DNA of 64,000 nucleotides. Source: Strigops habroptila. Taxonomy: Eukaryota; Chordata; Aves; Psittaciformes; Psittacidae. Shown here in pieces: positions 36,640 to 47,600 of the stretch. A program made the position numbers and the translations under genes. Numbering within the stretch: position 1 is the first letter of the stretch; each line of letters starts with the position of its first letter. The stretch covers positions 4,701,719-4,765,718 of the forward strand of contig NC_044288.2 of assembly GCF_004027225.2 (NCBI RefSeq), read 5' to 3'. The notes beneath the pieces are model-generated. The model searched no databases. It was not told the origin of the DNA and was given only the letters and a program-made list of their open reading frames with translations.

Positions 36640-37180
36640 CCCAGGCGCCCCTTGCCCGCCAACGGGGACAGAGCACGGGGGAGACACGACTCGCTCCCGC
36701 GCAGCCCGTGGGCGCAGGACCTTCACGCCGCTCTCCCAACCGACCGCCTGCTGCGAGCAGGGGCGGAGGAGAGCGGGGGGGAAGGACGCGCGGAGCGCCC
36801 GCTCTGGGGGTGGCGGGGTGGCGGGGCGGCCTTCAGGCCTCCCCCGGCTCCCTGAGGGGAGGGAAGCGGCCGCCGGCGGTGACACGCGGCGTGAAGGAGA
36901 CACCTCCCACCGCACCGCGGGGCCGCCCCGCTCCCCGTGGCCTCGGCCTTAGCCCCGGTCCCGGTCCCGCCGCCTCCCGTTACCTCTCCCGGCGGCGCTG
37001 CCTCAGCCTTCACCGGACGGTGACGTGCCCTTCCGCCTACGTCACCCACCCGCGCCCGGGGCGGGAGGCGCGCGCAGGCGCCCGTGCCGCAGGGCGGGGC
37101 AGGGCGGGAGGCGCGGGCGGGCGCGCAGGCGCGGTGGCACCGTGAGGCGGCGGCGGGAAACGCCTGAGGAGGCTCGGACG
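36640..37180 (-). promoter_or_regulatory. DHDDS: DHDDS CpG-island promoter with CRE-like sites
   Basis: Dense CpG and GC boxes flank the candidate first exon. CRE half-sites occur as TGACGT at 37021-37026 and ACGTCA at 37039-37044, with a TTCCG ETS-like core between them. No TATA box was seen, consistent with a housekeeping promoter. Confidence 0.65.
36984..37030 (-). other. DHDDS: DHDDS noncoding first exon (candidate)
   Basis: On the minus strand the sequence ending GCCGCCGGGAGAG is followed by donor GTAACGGGAGG inside a CpG island about 1.3 kb upstream of the first coding exon. This matches the noncoding first exon found in the human gene structure. The 5' boundary is a guess; the true start could be some tens of bases further right. 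Confidence 0.55.
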
Positions 37181-37189
37181 GGGCGGGTG

Positions 37190-37530
37190 CGGGAGGGCTG
37201 GGATTTGGGGTAGCCGGTTATAGGTGGGGGGCTGTGGGCTGACAGCGCTGGGGTGCTTATGGGAGGGGTGGAGGTCAGTGGCAGCGCCGGGGTGGTTATG
37301 TGGTGCTGTGGGCTGGTAGGGTTGGGTTGGTTGTGGAGGGCATTGGGTGACTGCAGGTTGATGGCAGGGCTGGGTTGATTGGGGGGGCTGTAGGCTGAGA
37401 GTTGGGGTGTCCCAGGGCGATTGGGGTGTTCCCAGGTCACTGCAAGCTGAGAGTAGGGCTGGGGTGGTTGTAGGGTCTATGGGGCAAGGCCATAGTGGTT
37501 ATGGGGTGCAGGTTGGGGTATCCCCGTTCG
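37190..37530. repeat. Degenerate G-rich repeat region between DHDDS and LIN28A
   Basis: Imperfect units of the type GGCTGTGGGCTGACAG, GGTTGGGTTGGTTG and GGGGTGTCCCAGG recur across about 340 bp. The unit length is irregular, so it is a decayed minisatellite-like region rather than an exact array. It fills most of the roughly 600-bp gap between the DHDDS start and the LIN28A 3' end. Confidence 0.6.
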
Positions 37531-37652
37531 CAATGCTCCCCTCTGCTCTGCCCAGTTAGCAGCAGTTTGGATCTGGGCTCCTCAACCCCAAAGGAGGAAG
37601 GAAACAAGAGTAACCACACACAGAACGTCACCAGCAGCCACTGCCCATGGTC

Positions 37653-37658
37653 TTTATT
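37653..37658 (-). promoter_or_regulatory. LIN28A: LIN28A polyadenylation signal AATAAA with GU-rich downstream element
   Basis: TTTATT on plus gives AATAAA on minus (context AATAATAAAG). About 30 nt downstream on minus is a TCTGTGTGTGG stretch (plus 37614-37624), a good GU-rich downstream element. Cleavage is expected near 37635. Confidence 0.8.
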
Positions 37659-37919
37659 ATTTGTATTTTTTTTTTTTCCAGAAAAGAAAATAAAAACGAC
37701 ACATTTTACATAGTTGGTACAAAACCAAATTAAAATAAAAAGAACGGAGGGGTTAAAACCTGCAGCAGCAGGAACTGGGGAACTCGCTGCAGGGACTCCA
37801 ATGGGAAACCTCTTTGGATGGTGCGGCTCAGGGTAACCCCTGAACCCCACGCAGCCGCCTCGATTGTTCCCTCCCTCCCCCCCCACTTCATAAAACCCCA
37901 AGAGTTTGACACAAACACG

Positions 37920-37933
37920 CTTTGGTTGCTAGC
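37920..37933 (-). promoter_or_regulatory. LIN28A: Candidate miR-9 site in the LIN28A 3'UTR
   Basis: The plus strand reads CTTTGGTTGCTAGC, which equals miR-9 seed positions 2-8 (CUUUGGU) with an extra U match, then a CUAGC supplementary match. The mRNA therefore has a 7mer-m8 site with possible 3' pairing. It abuts a miR-30 site. Confidence 0.55.
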
Positions 37934-37934
37934 A

Positions 37935-37941
37935 GTAAACA
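37935..37941 (-). promoter_or_regulatory. LIN28A: Candidate miR-30 site 1 in the LIN28A 3'UTR
   Basis: The plus strand reads GTAAACA, identical to miR-30 seed positions 2-8, so the mRNA has a 7mer-m8 site. Confidence 0.5.
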
Positions 37942-38042
37942 TGGATTATTACATTCTTCTGTCTCCTCGTAGACAATCGTGTTGAGTCGAGGCTTTTGCA
38001 CCAGGGGGACACCCTCTCGTGAGGGACGTCTTCTCCTCATCA

Positions 38043-38050
38043 TACATTCA
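38043..38050 (-). promoter_or_regulatory. LIN28A: Candidate miR-181 site in the LIN28A 3'UTR
   Basis: The plus strand reads TACATTCA, giving an 8mer-type site in the mRNA (TGAATGTA). Nearby plus-strand bases AACGCT resemble the continuation of miR-181a with a one-base bulge. Confidence 0.5.
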
Positions 38051-38073
38051 AACGCTCCCGTGTTCCAGCAGGA

Positions 38074-38080
38074 CCCTGAG
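38074..38080 (-). promoter_or_regulatory. LIN28A: Candidate miR-125/lin-4 site 1 in the LIN28A 3'UTR
   Basis: The plus strand reads CCCTGAG, identical to miR-125 seed positions 2-8, a 7mer-m8 site. Confidence 0.5.
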
Positions 38081-38495
38081 TGTGCAGCCTCACTGGCCCC
38101 TAAATGCATAGTGCCCAGCGCCTGCGAGCCGAGCATGGGCAGGGGGGGTGATGATGCAGCAATTTAATTCATTATTGTCAAGATACAGGAAGAACCACCA
38201 TGGAAAAAGCAAGGATAAGGTGGGAATCAATCCCATCTTCTCCAGCGTGGCTTCCCTTTACAGATAAAACTCCCTGTTTTCTTGGATCCCGGTACCACGC
38301 TGGCTCCGGGGGGAACCTGAGTGATTCTCTCTAAGCCATTTGCTTTAGCCTAGGACAGGGATGGTTACAGAGCTCATGCACTTTGCAGCTCTATGTGGGG
38401 AGAGTACACGGGGGAGATCCTCTCTCCCTCATCCATAACCTATTAGATGCTTTGGCTATATTTTTTTTCCTTTTTCTTTTTTTTCCACTTACTTT

Positions 38496-38503
38496 TGTAA
38501 ACA
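38496..38503 (-). promoter_or_regulatory. LIN28A: Candidate miR-30 site 2 (8mer) in the LIN28A 3'UTR
   Basis: The plus strand reads TGTAAACA, so the mRNA contains TGTTTACA, a full 8mer for miR-30. It lies next to a T-rich (plus) tract, so local structure is probably open. Confidence 0.6.
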
Positions 38504-39864
38504 ATAATCAAGGAGAATACTGAAAGAAATGGAAAGCTTCACAGAGGTATCGACACACACTATAGACATCTAGCAGAAAAATCACCAAACCATTAAACTG
38601 GGGGCAACGGGGGGGAAAGGTCCTACACGATTCTTGAAGACAGGATTAGGGGGGGCAGCAGTTTCCCTGCCACAACCGAGGTGCCAGGGGAAGGCCAACA
38701 GCCCCCAACAACGCGGCAGCAGGGCTGAGGCCCAGGCTTAGACACGCAGCCCAGTGCTCTCTATTGCATTTACCCCGTTCAGACAAAAGCTGTTTTGCTG
38801 AAGTAGTTTTGTACAGATCCCATTGCTAATCAAGAACTTATAAAGTCCTTCCCCCTACCCTCCCAAGAAGAGACCACCACCTCACCATTACAACTACCGG
38901 AGCAGGGCAGGCAGCGGAGGAGCTGCTCTCCATCCTCTGTGTGCCACAGGGCAGAGAAAAGCCTCAGAGGGGTCACTGGGCTCCAGCAGCCTCAGCAAGC
39001 CCCATCCGTGAGGATGGAGTAGGTGCTCCCCATCTGCTCCAGCCCTGCTCTACATCTAAACCTATTGCTACCTAAAAACCAGCAGAAACAGCACCCACGT
39101 CCTGACATGCCAGCACAGGAAGGCTCCAGCCAGCCCCCAGGCTGCAAAGTGGAGTGTTAATGCCCCAAAACCAGGGATCCAGAGTTTCCCCCAGCCATCA
39201 TGTGCCAACATTTGGGAGAAGCCAGGAAGGGAGAAGAAAGATGAAGCAGCCGCACCTTCCTTGGACTTGGGTCCACCTTGGCACCAGGTCCCTTGTCCCA
39301 GGAGGTCACAGGCAGCCAGCCAGCCCTTTGCTTGAGGCTGAGTTAGGGCAGGGGAGACTGAAGGTTATCCTCAATCCCAACAATCTCCCTGGCCACTGTC
39401 TGCTCTTGCCATGTCCCCCTGAACAGGCTGGGACCCCCATCCTGGCTTTCCAGCCCCCAGCCACATGGCACCAGCCTGCTGGGAGCCTGTGCAACATCCC
39501 AGCCTGCAGGCAACGGGAGGACTTGGGCATGGGGCAGACTGGAGTGTTCCCTTTGGGACAGCGGGGAGGGGACACTGGAGCATAAACAGGAGAGAGAAAT
39601 GGAGGACAATCCTCAAAAGCCACCAGGCTGGGAGAAAATCTGGAGTTGAGGAGCCAAAATGGGCTCTAGCAGCTGTTCCCATGGCACTGCCTGGCTTCTC
39701 CATCCCCAAACACTGATCTACAGACCCAAACTCCTCCTCAGCCCATGGGGAAGGGAAAGAGACTCTATTAAAACACAGTTAAAAAAGAAAACAAATCCCA
39801 ACACACACCAAAAAAAACAACTGAAAAGCTTGACAACACATCAGTCCACCTGGCAAACATCCAG

Positions 39865-39872
39865 TGAGGTAG
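39865..39872 (-). promoter_or_regulatory. LIN28A: let-7 8mer site in the LIN28A 3'UTR
   Basis: The plus strand reads TGAGGTAG, so the mRNA contains CTACCTCA, the full 8mer let-7 site. LIN28A blocks let-7 maturation, and let-7 in turn represses LIN28 in animals, so this is the expected feedback element. Confidence 0.75.
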
Positions 39873-39963
39873 ATCTACACTTCCAATACAAACTTGGTCA
39901 TGTTTTTGTGCTGTTAGAAAAAACCCTCCTCTCTGTCCAGCACTGGGCTACAGAAGCACTTTA

Positions 39964-39972
39964 TCCCTGAGA
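39964..39972 (-). promoter_or_regulatory. LIN28A: miR-125/lin-4 8mer site 2 in the LIN28A 3'UTR
   Basis: The plus strand reads TCCCTGAGA, identical to the first nine positions of miR-125, so the mRNA carries CTCAGGGA, an 8mer with one further pair. It lies about 95 nt from the let-7 site. In nematodes lin-28 is the classic lin-4 target. Confidence 0.7.
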
Positions 39973-41444
39973 TTGCTTGAATACCTGAGAATAACTTGCA
40001 GGAATTATGTCCTTTCTCTCTCTCTCTTTTTTTTTTTCTTTTTTTTTTTTTTTCCTTTTTTTAAAGATTAAAATATACAAAAATACAAAACCAGAATATT
40101 TATATTAAAAAAAAAAAAATCAAAAAAACCCACCAAAGACGACAAACAAACCCAAAGATACGTCATTCACGCACGTCCTAGTGCAGGTTTCACTTGCTGT
40201 TGGCTTTGACATGGACCAGGGGGCTGTCCACTGGGGCAATAAATAAAGGCAAGACTTGGGGGGGACCGGTGGGGAGGGAGGACAGCAGCAGATAACAACC
40301 TGGGCACCTTTTCCCTCTGCCCCTGGGGAGGATCAGCCCAGGAGCTTTGGGTATCTGGAGCGTGGGATGGGCAGGAGGAGCAGAGACATAGTTATGTCCT
40401 GCATGGGTTTGATCCAGAGCCCCTGGGAAAACCCATTTGGTGTCTGGCCCAAGCCATGGCTGGATCTGTGTGAGCAGAGGGTTCTGTCCTCAGCCTCCAA
40501 GGGAAACGCTGCCAGCAACATCCCCGGGAGCTGGCTCTGCCCCATGTCTGGTGCCCAGCTCTTAGGGAAGAGCATTTCTGCTCCATGAAGCCCTCCTACT
40601 CCCCAGCTCTGCATTTCAGAGACAGGGAGAAGCCTTAGAGGGGAAGAGCTGGCTGCATAAAACACCTTGTGCTCTCTGGGCTGGCACTTAGGAAGAGTTA
40701 AGGGAAGAAGAAAAGTGTTTTTCTTTCAACTTGATCTTCCCAAGCTGCAGCTTGCAGCCCACAGCAGGCAGCGTTAGCCCAGACCCCAGAGATGCCCCAT
40801 TTCCTTCCAGACTGAGCCCAAATCTGGGCTCTGCTGGTTTCAGCAATGGGGTAACCACAGAGAAACTGCAAATCCTCACACCAATCTGCACGTGAGAAAC
40901 TATGAGTGGACCCGTGGGGCCAGCCCACGGCATCTCCCCCGTGCTCTGCAGCCAGCCTTCCCCCCTTGGCCTCCCTCCTTGTGGCAGAGAGGGATGGGGC
41001 AGGCACAGGAGTGGGTCCCCTACCGCTCATCCAAGCCATGCCGGAGCCTGTTTGAAAGTCAGGAGAACAAGGAGCCACAAGCTCCTCCGTGAGGTGTTGC
41101 TCCTCTGCTCCTCCTCCCAGAGACACTACTGCCTGGCTTCGTTTAGGATAAGAATAAAGATTGATCAAACATGGGTTTGGTTCTTTTTAGCTGGAAGAGG
41201 TGTGTCGGGTACTGCCTTCCCCTATTTTTAGAACAAGTCATCCTGATTAAAAGCAGAGCTTTTCCCAGGCTGGGAACAGGGGGAAAAGGTCTGTGCGGGG
41301 ACACCAGGTCCCTGCCGTTAGCACTGCTGTCTTCCCTCCCCAGTCTTTCACCCTGCCGTCCCTCCTCCGAGCCCCCGCGGCTGCCCGTTGCCTTGCCAAA
41401 GCCTTTTCATCCCGGTGGAAGCCCCCTCTCCCTGCCGCCCGCCA

Positions 41445-41658
41445 TCATTCCCGGGTTTCGGGGAGGAGGGCCGAGCTGTGCATGTCCTCCTCCTCTCGGA
41501 AGTAGGCAGGTTTTCCCTGGGAGCTGGGGGACTGCTGTGCTTTCGCGGGGCAGTTGGCGACCATGTGGCTGATGCTCTGGCAGAAGTGGCATTTCTTGGG
41601 CTGCGGCGGGAGCTTGCACTCTTTGGCATGGTGGTCCAGCCCGCCGCAGTTGTAGCAT
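41445..41658 (-). CDS. LIN28A: LIN28A coding exon 4 (two CCHC zinc knuckles, stop)
   Basis: 214 nt; the first base completes R132. It encodes CYNCGGLDHHAKECKLPPQP, then the second knuckle CHFCQSISHMVANC, and ends SSALLPETRE followed by TGA. Acceptor CCCCGCAG|A. The knuckles recognise the GGAG motif of pre-let-7. Confidence 0.97.
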
Positions 41659-44600
41659 CTGCGGGGGGGAGGAGAGAGATTCCAGGAGGAGAAATAAAAT
41701 GAGGTGGGATGTTGCTGTTGGCCATGCTCGGGACCCATCTGGCTTCACAGCCAGAGCTGGGCTTCAAATGGGTGGCTGCTGCAGGGAGCAGGGTTGGCTC
41801 TTTGGGGGTGAGTGGTGGCCCTTGGTTTGGTCCCTGCAGAACCCCATCTCAGCCAGTTTGGGCCTGGCTCAGTGGTGTTGCTGGTACCCAGGAGATGGCA
41901 GCAAACCCCTGCACTGAAACCAAGCATGGGGACAAAAATCGGGGATGTTCAGGGGGCTTCCACCCCTCTGCCTCCATCATGGTTCTGACTCCTGTGTCTA
42001 CAAGACCCTGCACCCAGGGTTCCATGCTATGGACCAAAAGCCTGCAGCAGAGTAGGAACAGGCAATAGGACAACAGCTCAGTTGCAGGGACTTCGGCTGT
42101 CAGTGTTGGGACGACCCCAGAGGTGGTTTCTCTTGTGACCATACCCTTGCAGCACTCACTCCTATAGGTGTCACAGAGCCGTGCGAGCAGAGGGAGCTGC
42201 CCTATGTGCATTTTGAATCCTGCATCCATCTAGGGCAGCCACAACCCTTTTCTCTTTCCTTTTCCTTCCCCACTCATTTGAGAACTCACTTGTGTGTGAA
42301 ATGCCAGGTTGGGTGGGCAGCATCCACTGGGGAAAGCAGGACAACGCATCCTGGGGCAGCCAGGATGGAGAGGATGGGAGAGGAGAGGGGGGGGACTCGC
42401 CCCGGGGCTCCCAGCCTCGCTGCGGGAGATGCTGCCAGGACGTCCGGCCATTTCCTTCCCACAAGGAAGGGTTTCTCTTCAAGAAAATTACCCGTGCCCA
42501 GCGTGGCTCCCCCGGACGAGGGCAGCGGCCGCCCGGGGTGTCCCTGACCTCTGCCCTTCCCTGCTGCTTTGCTGCCCTTTCCCCGCCAAGCTGCATCTGC
42601 CACTCATTAACCACTAAAGGAAGCTGCTTTCCCAGAGGAAGGGTCACTGCCCCCCCCAGCGGACCCAAAACCCATCCCCATGCTGCAGGCAGGGTGCTGG
42701 GCAGCTCCTGGTGCCCGCAGGGCTCAGAGCTTGCGCTGGATCAGAGCCACCCCTTACCGGTCTCCTTTCGATCTGCGTTTCTGGAGGCTCTTGCCCTTGG
42801 GTCTCCTCTCGCTGCCGATGCAGAAGACACCTCCCGGGCCGGTCACCCGGATGGACTCCAAACCTTTAGATGACTTCTTGAAGGTGAACTCAACAGCTTC
42901 GCCCTCCTTCAGGCTGCGGAAACCCTCCATGTGGAGCTTGCTCTGGGGGGCAACAGGGAATGGGTGAGGGTCAGCACAGAGCCGGCTGTCTGCCGGGCAC
43001 ACGACAAATCCCAGCCCAGCAAACACCTCCTGTGGCACGAGAGCTGCCACGTCTCCCTGTGCCCGTCCCTTGTGAGGGGATGGATATCAGGGACCAAGCT
43101 TGACCAAGCACCTTCATCTCCATGAAGTCTCTGGAGTCCCATTTGATAACACACGGCCTTTAGTGAGCTGAGGCGCCTGGCTGAGTGGGGTTCACTGGTT
43201 TGGCAAGGAAGGGCCGGCAGAGCCAGCTCTGACCCAGATTTCAGCAGGGTTTGCTGCAAAATGCTGGCTCTCAGCACTCCAAAACATCCCCTTGTTCCCA
43301 AGAACAAGCAAGAGCTGCCCCTGCACCTCCTGACAGCCCAGGCTGGGGCTGCTCGCAGGGAGATACAAAACATCATTATAAAAAGACAAAAGGATCTCAA
43401 GACTGTGCACAGGCACATGCAGCCGTGCTCGTGGCAGGGCCCACAGCAAGGCCAGGGGGCTGGAAGCTGGCACTGCTGGCCCAGGGTCCCAGCCAGCCCC
43501 CTCGCTGCAGCTCACCTCACTTCAAGCCCTTTAATTACCTCCAATAATTCGTTAAGCAGCTGTTTGGCCCTGGATTGTCACTGCGGGGAACATCTCCTGT
43601 CCCTCCCAGGGTTGTCACATTGGTCATCACAGTGCAGTTTAACCTGGGAGTTCATAAAGACCCAGGCTGGGGAGGGGGGCTATGGGATGGCTGAAAAATC
43701 CACTCCACTTTCCTGAGCCCTGCCCGTGACAGGGGGTTGGAAACCGATGATCTTTAGGTCCCTTCCAACCCAAACCAGTCTGTGACTCTATGATTTTAGC
43801 AGAACAAATTCATGAGGAGCTGAGCTGGATGATGCAGCCGATACATCTCTTTCCCCCCTGTACCAGCAAGTGCTGCCACGAGCATCAGTGGAGGACCACT
43901 GCATCCCGGCAGCCATCCAAGCAGGGCTTTTGCTCAAGTCCTTAGCAGAGCTCAAACGAGCACGAGCAAAGAGTTAAGAGGGATGTGCTGGCAGAGGGAG
44001 GAGCAGCTCCAGCAGGCTCGGGATTCAGGCTGGGGATTCCCGGCGCCAACGCCTGCGCGGCTGCAGCAGGACCCTGCATTTATGAATGGAGCATCTCCCC
44101 CATTCATGGCCCAGCGAGTTCCCATCACGTGGCCCACGGCTGCCCATTCTTCCCGCACCAAGAGCCTCCATGCACACGGTGCTGTGTGCATGGCTGGGTC
44201 CCCTTTTCCACCCCAAACCTCAGCAGGACCCACGTGGAAACACCCCACATAAAAACAGAGAGGGAGGAATTGGAGTTGTTGGGGTTTAGGAGTGATTTGT
44301 TTTCAGCGGGATCTTGCAGGACACAGGGCATGTGTCCCTGGGCACATGAGGGACCTGGGAATGCAGCAGAGCCTGAGGAACAACCCTTGAGGCCCCTTTT
44401 TCTGCTTTTGCCCCCCAGTTCTGTGTTTGGGGGCCCAGCTCTGGGTGGGACAGACCCATTGGGCGGGGGCAAGTCACCCACATCCACCAGGTCCATTTTT
44501 CTGCTGTGGTGGGGTCCAGAGCAGGCCAGATAGGATTGTCCAAAACCTTTGCTCTCTGACCCACTCTGCTGCCAGAAGCGAGAGCTAAATTATGAGTTAT

Positions 44601-47600
44601 GGGGTCCCCTATGACAACAAAGACACGACAGGGTCTCGCAGCAACCTCTGTCCATCCAGGCTGTGCTGGGCAGTCCCATCACCGCCTACCGCTGGCAAGC
44701 ACCCTTCCATGCTCAGCACAACAGCCAGATGCTGCTCCCAGCTCCAATTTAGCTTTCCCCTAGCGCTGAGCATCACCAAGAAGATGCTGAGCATCACCCA
44801 AGCAAGACCTCGGTGTCCAAAGCAACTACAAGCAGAACACAGAAGGTGCTTAGCTCAGCCTCAGCACCTTGGGGTCAGCCACCAGTCCCTTTAAACACTT
44901 AGTGTGAGGCAGTTTGGGCAACAGGGGCTGCCACAGATGGTCAATTTGCCCCACTCCAGCAGCAGCGTTTTGGGGGCGAGGAGCTGAGCATCACTCCATG
45001 GTGGACATCACCCCACATGGCACAGGAGGCAGCTCCGGAGGCTGGGGGACAAGAGCCAGGTCCTCCTGCAGATCCTTAGGGGGTGTTTACAGCCCCAGCA
45101 GCCCAGCTGTGTTTACACTACGGAGATGAAAACTCCCAGGCACTCAGCCCCAAGCCTCAGGACAAAGCCAAGCCATGGCAGGGGGGACCCTGGCACACAG
45201 GCTGGACCCCCCCCGGCTCAGAGCCCATGCCTTGGGCATCATCACCCATGGACAGCCAAACTGCTACACCCTGTGAGCCATCCACTACCCCCATCGTGAG
45301 GAAGAGCTGGGGCAGAAGCTGCTGCAACATGACGGGGAAGCGATTTGTTTTCCAGGAGCGGGTGAGGATGACAACCGCCCCCCCGGCCCCCGGCCCTCTC
45401 CGCCAAAAGGCCAAAGGAAACGCCCTCTCCCCAGGGAACGAAGGGGGGCAGCGGCCGGGGCGCCCCAGCTCTCCCCCCACCGAAGCCTTTTGATGTGAGC
45501 TGCAGAGTGGCTGGTGGTCCCTGCGCATCCCCCCTGCCCCCTTCCCAAAACACACACATTGCTGGCATTCCTCTGTTATCAGATAGGTAATCAAACTGCA
45601 GCCCATTGAATTAGCTGCATACCTCCTGCATCTGAAAGGAAGGGGCCCAGAGCCCCTGTCCCACACCACACACAAAGCCGGAGCCTTCCCAGGCCTCCAC
45701 ACACACACACACCCCCAAAAAATAAAGAGAGGAAGGGGGGGATTGGAGCGAGCCGGGGATGCTGGGGATGGGGGGAGCGCAGGGGAGGGCCAGGGCCGGG
45801 AGCCACCGGCCAGCGAGAACAAAGGGCCGGCGGCGGCCGCGCTCCCGCTGCCCAAATTCCAGGAGTTCCAGGCCACGGTGGGGGGAGGAAGGGTGGCCGG
45901 CATGGCCGCGGCCCCCTGACCCCCTGCAGCCCCTCCGCGCATCAGCCCTGCACCCAGGAGAGCTGGGTCTCACCCGCTGGGTGCTGCGGTTTGGGTCCCA
46001 TGGTGGAGCTGAGGGGTCAGTCCTGGGGGGGGGCACGGTTTTGGTATGGGGGGTGTAGGGTGACCCTCTGGGCTTGGGATCACAAAACATTGCCGTCCTC
46101 ATCATAAACCTGCTTTAAAGCACAGGCGAGCGCAAAGATTTCAGTTGTCATCATTAGGGTCCAGAGTTAACCAGTGGGACAAGGAACAGAAGCAGAGCTG
46201 GCGCGGCTTCACCCAGCTCTCTGTGACCCCCCCCGGGCACCCCCTCACCAGGCATCACAGTGGGCACCTCTCCGTTTTTCCACCCACCCCACACCCCGGC
46301 AGCTCTGGTTAGTTACGGCAGACAAAGACACAGCATGTGAGCAGCTGAGCGCTGCCCATCACCCCCACAGCGCCGGGTGTCCCCCACCCCACCTGCACAC
46401 CGCTGCCTTCATCCCTCTTCTTCCTCGCACCCAGCAAATCCCTCATCCCAGATCCCAGCGTTTCCCCTCCCAGAGGGGTAACACCCTGGAGCAGCCCAAA
46501 TCCAGCCACTGCTCCCCAAAATGCCAGGCTCCAGTTCACCCCCACCCCACCAGGCTCCGGAGGGGCTCGGCAAGCCCCGGGGTCACCATTGTCCCCGTGG
46601 CCTCCCCAGCGCGACACAAGGGGACGTTTATTCCCAACCAGCCCCGGCCACTCAATCAAACCATCTTTGTGTGCAGAGGGGCCTGGGGCGGAGCGGCCGC
46701 TGCACCTCGCCTCTCGCTGCGCGGGAGCCTTCCAGCCCTTTAAACTTAAATCCTTGGAAAACAAGCCAGGTTGGGATGCTGGGTCAGGAGCCGCTGCGGG
46801 AATACGAGATGCAGCGCTGAGCTATCCAGAGCAACTCGGGCAGCCTGACCCCACTGCAGCCAGTGCCTTGTGCCTCAGTTTCCCCCACTCTACAGAGGGG
46901 AAGTTGCCCACAGGGGCGAGGAAGGATGGATCCCGGCATGTCCCAGTGGTGGGCACAGGGATTGCTGATCCTCTGGGGTTCTGTGCCCCCAGCACTGCAC
47001 CCCACTTTCACCCACAGGCTGGGGGTACCCTGCTCAGCCAGCACCCTCAGCTACACCCAGGGCACCTCAGACACTGTGCTGCCCCACTGGCCTCAGCACC
47101 CCTCTGTCCCCAGAGCCACCACAGCATCCCTGTTCCCCCCAAATCCCTCGTTTTGCTCAAGCTGTCCCTGTGCTGATGGCTTTGATGCATCAGCTGACCT
47201 GGTCGGGGCGCAGGGCGCCCTGCAGAGCCCCATGGGTCCCAGCCATCTTCACCCCACTGTGATCCCAAAGGACTCATCCCGGGGGAGCAGCCCCAGCCCT
47301 TGGCCACCCCCGGCCCTGCAGGGCTCAGGCTGGGTGCAGAGCAGCCCCTTCCTCGGCTCCTGCACTGGCAATAAGCTGGCGTGCAGGGGCTCACCCAGTG
47401 TTTTGGGGCACAGCTCCAATTGCCACCAGGCAATGCCATCGCCATCCCACTGGGATGCAGCAGGCTCAGCCCAGCTCCCAGCCCTGTTCCAGCAGAGCAG
47501 GTCTCCCACCAGCTGGGCGCTGCCCCACAGCAAACAGCCCCCGAAGCACATTTGGGCAGGGTTTGGCTCTGTGACACAAGCCCCCATGCCACATCAGGGC

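Larger units (their letters stand above)
37635..41444 (-). other. LIN28A: LIN28A 3'UTR
   Basis: This is about 3.8 kb of untranslated sequence from the TGA at 41447-41445 to a polyadenylation site near 37635. The length is similar to the long 3'UTR of mammalian LIN28A. It holds A/U-rich tracts (40019-40065 and 38460-38484 are T-rich on plus, so A-rich in the mRNA; 40107-40119 is A-rich on plus) and candidate sites for let-7, miR-125, miR-30, miR-9 and miR-181 listed separately. Open frames in this region have no domains and are not supported as genes. Confidence 0.85.

Noticed and set aside
45157-45942. 261-codon open frame on minus in LIN28A intron 2
   Set aside because: Low-complexity Gly/Pro/Ala-rich translation with competing frames on both strands; no homology recognised.
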